This document shows, piece by piece, positions 55,455-62,809 of a stretch of DNA of 64,000 nt. The number at the start of each line of letters is the position of its first letter. Positions within the stretch are counted from its first letter, which is position 1. A model generated the notes under the pieces. That model was not told the origin of the DNA, made no database searches, and saw only the letters and a list, made by a program, of their open reading frames with translations. The stretch is from Microcystis panniformis FACHB-1757 (GTDB lineage Bacteria > Cyanobacteriota > Cyanobacteriia > Cyanobacteriales > Microcystaceae), in contig NZ_CP011339.1 of the NCBI RefSeq assembly GCF_001264245.1, forward strand, positions 4,526,001 through 4,590,000, read 5' to 3'. The translations under genes and the position numbers were made by a program.

Positions 55455-56251
55455 CAACGATGCTTAGAAGAGTACAACAATTTTTAGACTCTGGCGATAG
55501 TGATAACGCTAGAGAAGAAATTGATAGAGCTTTCGGCAATCTGAGAAGGGTGGATAGTCATGTTAGAGAGTTTGCAGATCTGTTGGCACTGGGATCGATC
55601 AAAGCTTCAGAAATCGGCTTAGGGGTATTGGGACGTAAGCTTCTACAGAATGACAGCGAGATTAACAATGAGGTTGTTTGGTTATTTATTGCGTCAATTT
55701 TATCTCGCAATAGTATTCCCCCTGATAGTCCATCTAGAATCAGCCTACTTGTTCTTACCGCTTCTGTCAATAGTTGGGAATTACCAATTTTTGCGCTTCT
55801 TGCCCCTGCCCTCGACGCTTTTTTTAAAGTTAGTCTTGCGGACGGAACCCCTTTAATTGCCGAACAAACTTTTGATTTTTTGGCCACTTGGGGAAGAATT
55901 TATGCGAAAGCACCTCATGTCAAAACGCAGCTTCAAGAACTTCAATCTCTTAGTAATAATCTATTAGAGCAAGTAGATGACTTAGAGTTAAAAGCTGAAT
56001 GGTCAGAGGGAATTAATATATTTTTTGAAGAAGCCAGGACAACCAAATATTCAGATAGTAATGTTTTTTCTGCTGGTGAAGAATTAATTAAAAAAATTTA
56101 TAATACTCAAAGTTTACAGCGCAATACAGAAGATAAGAATTTGGCAGAGACAAAAGACAAGTTACTCCGATTAGTCACTTCGTCTCTTGCCACTATTGGA
56201 ACAGTTCTTGATAGTGATGGAGTCATACTAAATCCGGTTATTAAAAACTGA
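55451..56251 (+). CDS. Helical protein of unknown function with MITE-derived C-terminus
   Basis: A 266-residue, largely alpha-helical soluble protein coupled to the preceding gene by a 4-bp overlap. It has no motif I recognise; the middle (WLFIASILSRNSIPPDSPSRISLLVLTAS) looks like stacked helices and the last third is acidic and coiled. The final eight or so residues (ILNPVIKN) and the stop come from MITE family 2 at 56226, so the native C-terminus is lost or was close by. Role unknown; the neighbourhood suggests defence or stress. Confidence 0.72.
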   Translation: MTTMLRRVQQFLDSGDSDNAREEIDRAFGNLRRVDSHVREFADLLALGSIKASEIGLGVLGRKLLQNDSEINNEVVWLFIASILSRNSIPPDSPSRISLLVLTASVNSWELPIFALLAPALDAFFKVSLADGTPLIAEQTFDFLATWGRIYAKAPHVKTQLQELQSLSNNLLEQVDDLELKAEWSEGINIFFEEARTTKYSDSNVFSAGEELIKKIYNTQSLQRNTEDKNLAETKDKLLRLVTSSLATIGTVLDSDGVILNPVIKN

Positions 56252-56324
56252 TTATTTATTTCCCCTTTTGTCTCTTGCATGAGTGCCTGTTCTGATATGT
56301 AGCGCATACTCAACGGATTTAGTA
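56226..56324. repeat. MITE family 2, copy 2 (99 bp)
   Basis: Perfect inverted ends TACTAAATCCG and CGGATTTAGTA. It overlaps the 3' end of the unknown gene at 55451 and stops 6 bp before the HEPN gene end. Confidence 0.9.
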
Positions 56325-56330
56325 TTAACC

Positions 56331-56987
56331 CTATATACTTTTGACTTTTTTATACTGTTCCGTCACGGCGGCATTTAATAGATCATCTTTAAAATTTCTG
56401 ATTAATTCAATTACTAAATTATAAATACTGATGTATTCTTCATAATCGATAGTTAAATACTTGCCATGAGCAATTTTATTTCTTTGGGTGAGAAGTTGTT
56501 CATCAATAGCTTTCTGCCGAAGTTGATAATCACTATCATCAATTCCTAGAATAGTACAGATATCAGTGAAAACTTCAAAATTGAGATTAGATTTGGTGTT
56601 AATAATATTTTCGTGGGGTATAGAAGCTGTATTTTCTAGGTTATCAAGTAAATTTTTGATCATCTCTTTTTGTAACTTAAATTTATTGGTTTTTATTAAC
56701 TCATTTATAGATTTTCTAGAACTAAGGGCAACGAAACAGTAATCCAGTTCATGATAATTTAATTTTTTTAAGGAAACAAACTGCAAATAACATTCTGCTG
56801 CATATTTAATAAAACCTTCCCAATGGGCATAGAGAGTGGTTATTCCGGCTCTAATTAATACATCTTGCTCAGTTCCTTTTTGTGGAGAAATTTTATTTTT
56901 TAAAATACTAAGTTCTTTAATTCGCCATGCCATATCTTCATCTAAGTTTTTCTGGAGAATTTCGATAGTTCTATTATCTTTACTCAT
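56331..56987 (-). CDS. HEPN-family predicted RNase (MAE_28990/MAE_18760-like)
   Basis: A 218-residue all-helical protein. The HEPN RNase motif RxxxxH is Arg169 to His174 in QRNKIAHGKY. The upstream helix has ITTLYAHWEGFIKYAAECYL, typical of the MAE_28990/MAE_18760 group, a HEPN subset first named from Microcystis. HEPN proteins of defence and toxin systems cut RNA as dimers. Its ATG overlaps the stop of the DUF262 gene (TAATG), so translation is coupled. Predicted: RNase effector controlled by or acting with the DUF262 partner. Confidence 0.88.
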   Translation of the reverse strand: MSKDNRTIEILQKNLDEDMAWRIKELSILKNKISPQKGTEQDVLIRAGITTLYAHWEGFIKYAAECYLQFVSLKKLNYHELDYCFVALSSRKSINELIKTNKFKLQKEMIKNLLDNLENTASIPHENIINTKSNLNFEVFTDICTILGIDDSDYQLRQKAIDEQLLTQRNKIAHGKYLTIDYEEYISIYNLVIELIRNFKDDLLNAAVTEQYKKVKSI

Positions 56988-58099
56988 TACTTTTTAAAAT
57001 ATTTTTTGCCAAATTCAATCATTTTGAGCATTCTAGTTCTAGCTCTCGATCCCGTACCGATGTTATAAATAAAGTCAGATTCTGACCACATTTCCTGAAT
57101 TTTTGTTCTTAGCAGTTCAATATCTTGAGTAGAGTAATCATCAATATTTTCTCGTAATCCTGTGGTGATCGCTTCATAAGCAGAATCGAGAAATTTACCC
57201 TTAAATCTTGTTCCATCATATTTGGTAAAAGTATCTTCATTCGTCGCTTGATCAAGCAATAAAAACATTTTAGCGAATTTTTCTTGCTCTAACACACGAT
57301 CAAAAGTGGTGGAATTGCATAATTCTATCAGATAGTCAGTCAAATATTCATTAACCTCTTTTTTGTTCAATGATTTTGGATCAAATGTGGGAGAAGACAG
57401 GGCAAAATATTTAAGAATTAGTTCCAAGTCGTAGCGTTCTTGTCTTAATCGCTCGGATAGGGAAATACAATTTTTAAAGTTCTCATTTTCTGCCAAGTCT
57501 TCTAACCACTTATATAGGCTTTTATCTAGCATAATCAAAAGACAATTACGCACCTCTTGATAAGATAAAAAAGAGCCACCGGTATTTAAACGATCAAAAA
57601 CTTCAAACTTAGCATTTTTATCCGATTCTTTTTGGATAATCTGAACCTGTATTTTCGCTCTTTTGAAATCTATTTTTAGAGATGGGGGCAAATTATACTC
57701 TCCTTCCTCTGCACCTTCCCACATAACTCCGTTTAAGCTAGGTAATAACTTAGTACCTTGAAGCACCAGTTTTGGTTTTTTCTTAGTTTCATCGTCCTCA
57801 TCTCTTAAATCGCCAACAAATTCCAAAATTGTTGAAATCCTTTGTAATCCATCCACCAATTCCCAAACACTATCTTCTTCTCTCTGATAGACAAAAATAG
57901 AGGGAATAGGAATTCCTAATAGTATCGATTCTATGAATCGGCTTTTTTGGGCTATTGTCCAACGAAAATATCTTTGAAAATCTGGATTAATTGTCATTTC
58001 TTTGTTATTATAAAGACTAATAATCTCTCCGATTGACATAGGATAGTTATCGGTACGAAATTCTTTAGTTTTTGCCTTAACTTCTTCTAATAAATTCAT
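56987..58099 (-). CDS. DUF262 (GmrS/ParB-like NTPase fold) protein, partner of the HEPN gene
   Basis: A 370-residue DUF262 protein. The N-terminal SIGEIISLYNNKEMTINPDFQRYFRW (about 22-47) and the DGLQR motif (residues 83-87, the DGQQR of the family with Leu in place of the first Gln) mark the ParB/Srx-like nucleotide-binding fold. The conserved IESILLGIPIPSIFVY lies between them. DUF262 is the N-half of GmrSD-type IV restriction enzymes, where it is linked to an HNH nuclease half; here no HNH (DUF1524) domain is seen. Instead a HEPN gene overlaps the stop codon. Predicted: sensor or NTP-driven switch for the HEPN RNase in anti-phage defence. Confidence 0.9.
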   Translation of the reverse strand: MNLLEEVKAKTKEFRTDNYPMSIGEIISLYNNKEMTINPDFQRYFRWTIAQKSRFIESILLGIPIPSIFVYQREEDSVWELVDGLQRISTILEFVGDLRDEDDETKKKPKLVLQGTKLLPSLNGVMWEGAEEGEYNLPPSLKIDFKRAKIQVQIIQKESDKNAKFEVFDRLNTGGSFLSYQEVRNCLLIMLDKSLYKWLEDLAENENFKNCISLSERLRQERYDLELILKYFALSSPTFDPKSLNKKEVNEYLTDYLIELCNSTTFDRVLEQEKFAKMFLLLDQATNEDTFTKYDGTRFKGKFLDSAYEAITTGLRENIDDYSTQDIELLRTKIQEMWSESDFIYNIGTGSRARTRMLKMIEFGKKYFKK

Positions 58100-58481
58100 C
58101 TTATAGCAGTTATCTTAATGGTGAAGTACAAAGTTTTCGTTTTGGGGAGCCGGTCGTCAGGATTCGATACCAAATTAGGTTACACTTCATCTTTAGGAAC
58201 AAAGCTGTAATTTTTCTATACTCAGTATAATCTCTCTATTCTACTTTTATACCATCAATGATGACTGAATGTGCCAATTCAAAAATGAAACGCGTCAACC
58301 TCAAGAGTTGACAGAAAAAGGCTCATCCCCGCAATTGGCACAAACATCAATTTTCAGGTGGCTAATCTGCAAAGACGCGATTTATGTCCCGATATTGCGG
58401 TGATGTTAGCTTGGATTGAACAGGCAAAAATCTTAACCAGAGAGTTAAAATAAGCCCTATCTCCGATAATTTTGGCATAAA
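58100..58481. other. Intergenic region with a possible short gene relic
   Basis: A frame on the plus strand ending at 58453 reads like a C-terminal tail (VANLQRRDLCPDIAVMLAW then IEQAKILTRELK), but it has no start and no known match. The first half (58100-58260) is AT-rich and should hold the promoter of the minus-strand DUF262-HEPN pair. Confidence 0.3.
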
Positions 58482-58835
58482 TTAGCCAAAAGTAGTGCCA
58501 TTCCATCCCCAAAGATCACCTTTCGTCTCGGCAAATTCTAGATAAATGCGATTTTTCGGTATTCCTAAATAAGCCTCAATTTCTTGACAAAAATCACTAC
58601 TCATGCTTTTAGTTTGAGCGGCGGAAATAGAACCAACACTTTTAATCTCCACATAACACACCGGCTCAAAAGTACCAGCAAAAGTCATTTTTATCCCCGA
58701 TTCTAAAGCTGTCATCACATAGGATTCGGGTTTTCCCAGATGTTTAGCTAATTTAGCCGAAAGACTCTGCAAAAGTTGATTAACCGTCTCATCATCGAGG
58801 GAGGTGACAGAAGTTTGAATTTTAATTAGAGGCAT
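58482..58835 (-). CDS. MIF-like tautomerase superfamily protein
   Basis: A 117-residue homologue of macrophage migration inhibitory factor. MPLIKIQTSV gives the catalytic Pro1 after Met removal. Length, the ALESGIKMTFAGTFEPVCYVEIKSVGSI strand pair and the end NRIYLEFAETKGDLWGWNGTTFG fit MIF/D-dopachrome tautomerase. Such proteins trimerise and have phenylpyruvate tautomerase activity. Cyanobacterial homologues are known; their role is unclear. It stands alone, with no obvious functional link to the neighbours. Confidence 0.93.
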   Translation of the reverse strand: MPLIKIQTSVTSLDDETVNQLLQSLSAKLAKHLGKPESYVMTALESGIKMTFAGTFEPVCYVEIKSVGSISAAQTKSMSSDFCQEIEAYLGIPKNRIYLEFAETKGDLWGWNGTTFG

Positions 58836-58958
58836 AGAAAAAATCTCAGCAATATTTTTCTATAATATAACAGTTTTGATGGCAATCACAGATATTCTTT
58901 GGCTTCAGAAGGCTTCAATCATCCAATCCTTGGAGGATGGGAAGAAAACTGAATGTCA

Positions 58959-59057
58959 TACTAAATCCTGTTATTAAAAACTGATTATTTATTTCCCCTT
59001 TTGCTTCTTGCATGAGTGCCTCGTCTCATAACTAGCCTGTACTCAAGGGATTTAGTA
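58959..59057. repeat. MITE family 2, copy 3 (99 bp)
   Basis: Ends TACTAAATCC and GGATTTAGTA. The flanks look like IS200/IS605-type ends: just right of it, at 59067-59090, a hairpin CCCATCGCT-AAA-AGCGAGGG is followed by AATTC. The MITE may sit inside an older IS605-derived relic. Confidence 0.85.
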
Positions 59058-59106
59058 TCAGCATTCATCCCATCGCTAAAAGCGAGGGAATTCTGCTGAC
59101 ACTAAG

Positions 59107-62100
59107 TTAAAAAGAATACACGGCCGTTTTGATATTTTGGTAGTTATCATCTAGGTCTGATTCTAGGAGAATAATCGCAGTAATTCTTCTAGTCATCTCG
59201 CTTACTTCCTGCACTTCTGCGATAGTTAATCCCCGTCCTAATAATTTTTCCTCGCGATAACTTAGCCATTTTTTAATGACTTGATAACCCCCGATGGTAT
59301 ATTCCCAAACCTGGGCCGGTATATTTTGCCAATAGGCTCGATCATTGAGATAAATATCATAGGTTTTGGTTCCTAATAATTTTCGCATTTCTGGACTAAT
59401 TACGCTCATTTCTGCGGTTGTATATTGTCTGGCGATCGCTTTTCCTTTACCCGGCATTGTCACGCCATTTTTACCCCCGTGTCCCCAACCGACGTTAATA
59501 ATTAAATCCCCCTTATCTGGGTTTAAATTTCCCCCATCAGTGCAGGAAATCAAGGCGATTTTTTGCAGTGCAGGGGTCGGTTTTTTGGTGACTCCTATAA
59601 CGGGGTTTTCTGTGTCTAAAAGAGATGCGATCACTTGTCCTAGTTGGGCAGATTTAATTAATAATTCTTGGCTATTAGGAATGGGAATCCTTGGGAAGTC
59701 TTGACGAATACCATCGGCGTTTTCCCCAAGATACAAGGTAGAGTACCCAATCGCTAACGAGTGCAGCCAAATTAAGGAAGCATTCTCGATATTTTCATCA
59801 AGATTATTAATACCCAGTTGATTTAAGTATTGACGAGATTTTTCCGAGAGATTAGCTTTTATTGAAGGACTATTAAAGTTACCGGAATCGAATAATTTTC
59901 CTTGAGTATTATCTTCTGTATTCACCTTCTCTAAATTTTGACGTAATCGTATAGGAAAATAATAAGCATGACCTCTTTGAAAATCATTATCTCCTAACAA
60001 TTGTGTATAACATATTGGTATTCCTTCAGGATTAGCAACTCCTGCTGGACGACTCATAAGAAATGAATTTCCTTCCCAACATTGTGACCATAAATCAGGT
60101 CTGGAACGATTCCATAAAGGACTAATCTTGCTGTAATAACACCATCTAACTTCAAAAGGTCGAATTAAATAGCGTATAATGTTATTTTGTTGAAAACCTT
60201 CTGATTTTTGAACTTTTAAGCGTACTTTTTTGGCTTCAAATCCACTAGCATCTTTCGTTAATCCAGTTTTTAATGTTTTAAGTTCTTCCCATGTTATCGA
60301 AGTATCATAATACATTTTAATTCTTTTTTCTAAACTTGATTTATCAATATCAATTAATGCTCCTCCCCTTTTTTCCATTAATCCATTGCTAGGTGGTTCT
60401 TTACATAAATCTGTTAACTTTGGCCATGCTAAATAGTGAGAGGAAACATCGGAGGGACGGAAAGAATAACGATTAGATTGTTCTGGGTTAGAGACTTGAT
60501 AAAAAGCATCAAAATCTTGATTTTTTAAGCTTTCTAAAAGTTGTGACCTTCTTTCAACTGCTTTAGCTGCATCAATATCATCTCGAAATAAGACCTTAGT
60601 TCCTTGCTGAGAACTATTTTTCAACCAAAGAGAAATCACCACTCCCTGTTGAATTCCTGCTGAGAATCCAGGTATTGAGAAAATTGTCTCACTGGTTCTA
60701 CCATCGGGTGCATATTCAGAAATTTTGCGATTTCCGTGCATATTTTCGATCCAGAACTTATTGAAATTCTTTAATAGATTCTGTCTCAAGACAACAAAAG
60801 AAGGTTCACTAACCCAAGAATAGTTAGAAACATAACAAACAACCCCTTTACCGGTATTTTCTGAAATACATCTTTCTGCTAAACGAAAAAAGCGCACATA
60901 TAACTCATCCAAATTAAACTTTTTAATCCCCCAATCGGAGATTAAACCCTGTTTATACACTTCCACTAAACCCGCTTCTTCTGCGGGACTGGTTCCAGCA
61001 AAAGCATTGTAGGGAGGATTACCGAGAATAACTAAAATCGGTTTACCGCGCTTAACTTCATCGGCTGCCTCTCGTTCCTTATTTAACTCTGGAAAACTTA
61101 ATTGTAGCTGTTGAATTTTCTGTTTACTTTCCTCATCGGGAGGTTGCCAACCGGTTAAAGCATTAGTCAGATAAATCCCGACTCGTTCACTATCTTCTAT
61201 TAAAGGTACATCCAAACTTTGCAGGAATAAACCTAATTGTAGATGAGCGACGACAAAAGGAGCAGTTAAAATCTCGAAACCGAAAATTCTTTCTATGGCT
61301 GCTTTTTTCACCAAAGCCATGGCTAAAGCACCCGCGCCATTTTCCTGTAAAGTATCGGTAATATAGCGCAAAACCTCGACTAAATAAGCACCGGTTCCAC
61401 AGCAAGGATCGAGAATATAAACATCGGGATTAGCTAAACCGTCCTCAATATTTAATTCTTCTCGTAAAACTCGATCGACTCGCGCTACCATATAGCGAAC
61501 AATTTCCGGAGGAGTGTACCAAACTCCCAATTCTTTGCGTAAATCAGGATCAAAAGCTTGCAAAAATGGTTCATAGAAATACTGTACCGCTTGTCCCTCA
61601 TCGAATTGACGAAAAAATTCCTCTCGTCGCACTCGATTTAAAGCTGCACCGGTCCAATTCAAAACTTCTACTAATCCCAAAGATTTTAACTTACTCGGCG
61701 CAGCGATCTGCTCGAATAGGATCGCTAACATGGGAACATGGAGATGGTGGGCTGCGGATTTCCAATCGAACTTATCCTCGCGATTGAGGTTTTCCTTGTG
61801 CCATAATACCCAAGCAGAAAATAAACCATAAAAGAGGGTTTGCACGAGGGTAGAACGAAAAAATTTATTTCCCTGTTCCTGTTCAAATTTGATACCTAGA
61901 GCATTTTCTAAAGCTTGACGAATATTGGCCAGAGCGGGAAGATCCGAATGATGTTCTAAGCGTGCTTTTGCGTCCCGCGCATAGGAAGCAAGAAACCAAG
62001 CAACATCGGCCGGTGAGGTGATAGGAGCCGCCTGTAAAAGCACTCTCTTTAGGTATTCTAAGAGGCTATCACCCTGTTCGGCGGCAAATTTGGATGGATT

Positions 62101-62565
62101 TGAGGTTTTAAGCCAAAACTCGGCTTCTGACGGGGCTAAACTATAGGCTTCTAATTCTACCGGTTGACCTTGGCTATTGCGACCGATGAGCAGAAAATCG
62201 CGATAATTGGTGACTAATACTTGACCGTATTTTTGCCAGTATTTTTGTACTTGCTCGCTGGCGGCGATTTTTTTGATATCTTCTTTGGTTCCCTTAATCT
62301 CGATCGCGCCTCTTTCGGGAAAAATCGCCGTAAAAGGTTCTAATTCTTGATTTTTGGGGAATTGATCGACGTTAAAAAGTCCCCCGTCCGGCAATCCCGC
62401 ACCCTGATTTCTGAGGTTGATAATGCAGCGCACTCGCGGTTTTAGGGTTTTACCGATTTCGTTAAGGAGAGTTTCGAGAGTGCCGTAGTAGGAGGTTTCT
62501 TTTACTGCTGCTTGGGAGGAGTGGATTTCGTGCAGGTTGCGAAAATAATTGACGAGGGGATTCAT
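59107..62565 (-). CDS. Single-chain restriction-modification enzyme (nuclease + N6-adenine methyltransferase)
   Basis: A 1152-residue protein. The N-terminal PD-(D/E)XK domain has Asp60 in GLPDGG and Glu89-Ile-Lys91 in AIEIKG, and ends by about residue 130 (VLVTNYRDFLLIG). A helical linker follows, then an adenine methyltransferase with YTPPEIVRYMV, AdoMet motif DPCCGTGAYLVE (386-397) and catalytic NPPY (516-519). A long C-terminal half should read the target; its end (YTIGGYQVIKKWLSYREE) is like type ISP and related enzymes. No helicase motifs are seen, so it should cut near its site as a type IIG-like enzyme. Solitary on the minus strand. Confidence 0.88.
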   Translation of the reverse strand: MNPLVNYFRNLHEIHSSQAAVKETSYYGTLETLLNEIGKTLKPRVRCIINLRNQGAGLPDGGLFNVDQFPKNQELEPFTAIFPERGAIEIKGTKEDIKKIAASEQVQKYWQKYGQVLVTNYRDFLLIGRNSQGQPVELEAYSLAPSEAEFWLKTSNPSKFAAEQGDSLLEYLKRVLLQAAPITSPADVAWFLASYARDAKARLEHHSDLPALANIRQALENALGIKFEQEQGNKFFRSTLVQTLFYGLFSAWVLWHKENLNREDKFDWKSAAHHLHVPMLAILFEQIAAPSKLKSLGLVEVLNWTGAALNRVRREEFFRQFDEGQAVQYFYEPFLQAFDPDLRKELGVWYTPPEIVRYMVARVDRVLREELNIEDGLANPDVYILDPCCGTGAYLVEVLRYITDTLQENGAGALAMALVKKAAIERIFGFEILTAPFVVAHLQLGLFLQSLDVPLIEDSERVGIYLTNALTGWQPPDEESKQKIQQLQLSFPELNKEREAADEVKRGKPILVILGNPPYNAFAGTSPAEEAGLVEVYKQGLISDWGIKKFNLDELYVRFFRLAERCISENTGKGVVCYVSNYSWVSEPSFVVLRQNLLKNFNKFWIENMHGNRKISEYAPDGRTSETIFSIPGFSAGIQQGVVISLWLKNSSQQGTKVLFRDDIDAAKAVERRSQLLESLKNQDFDAFYQVSNPEQSNRYSFRPSDVSSHYLAWPKLTDLCKEPPSNGLMEKRGGALIDIDKSSLEKRIKMYYDTSITWEELKTLKTGLTKDASGFEAKKVRLKVQKSEGFQQNNIIRYLIRPFEVRWCYYSKISPLWNRSRPDLWSQCWEGNSFLMSRPAGVANPEGIPICYTQLLGDNDFQRGHAYYFPIRLRQNLEKVNTEDNTQGKLFDSGNFNSPSIKANLSEKSRQYLNQLGINNLDENIENASLIWLHSLAIGYSTLYLGENADGIRQDFPRIPIPNSQELLIKSAQLGQVIASLLDTENPVIGVTKKPTPALQKIALISCTDGGNLNPDKGDLIINVGWGHGGKNGVTMPGKGKAIARQYTTAEMSVISPEMRKLLGTKTYDIYLNDRAYWQNIPAQVWEYTIGGYQVIKKWLSYREEKLLGRGLTIAEVQEVSEMTRRITAIILLESDLDDNYQNIKTAVYSF

Positions 62566-62655
62566 AAAAACTGTGGTCTAGATAATTAAGGTTAATCTTA
62601 TAAAATTTTGTTACAAGATTGAACATTTCTGCTTTGAACGGTTACAATTCCCATT

Positions 62656-62772
62656 GTAGGTAGCCGGTTATATTTAAATTAAAAATCGATTTTAGGTTCG
62701 ATCCCCCCTGCCCCCCTTATTAAGGGGGGTGCTGATAGGCGGGGGCTCTGATAATTTTTAACGCCTACCTAC
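62656..62772. repeat. MITE-like element with GTAGGTAG ends and a central G/C hairpin
   Basis: Inverted ends GTAGGTAG and CTACCTAC about 117 bp apart. In the centre CCCCCCTTA pairs with TAAGGGGGG. It fills the leader between the divergently placed restriction enzyme and subtilase genes. Confidence 0.65.
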
Positions 62773-62809
62773 TTAATTATTGATCTCTCTTGCTTAGAGG
62801 AAATTAAAG

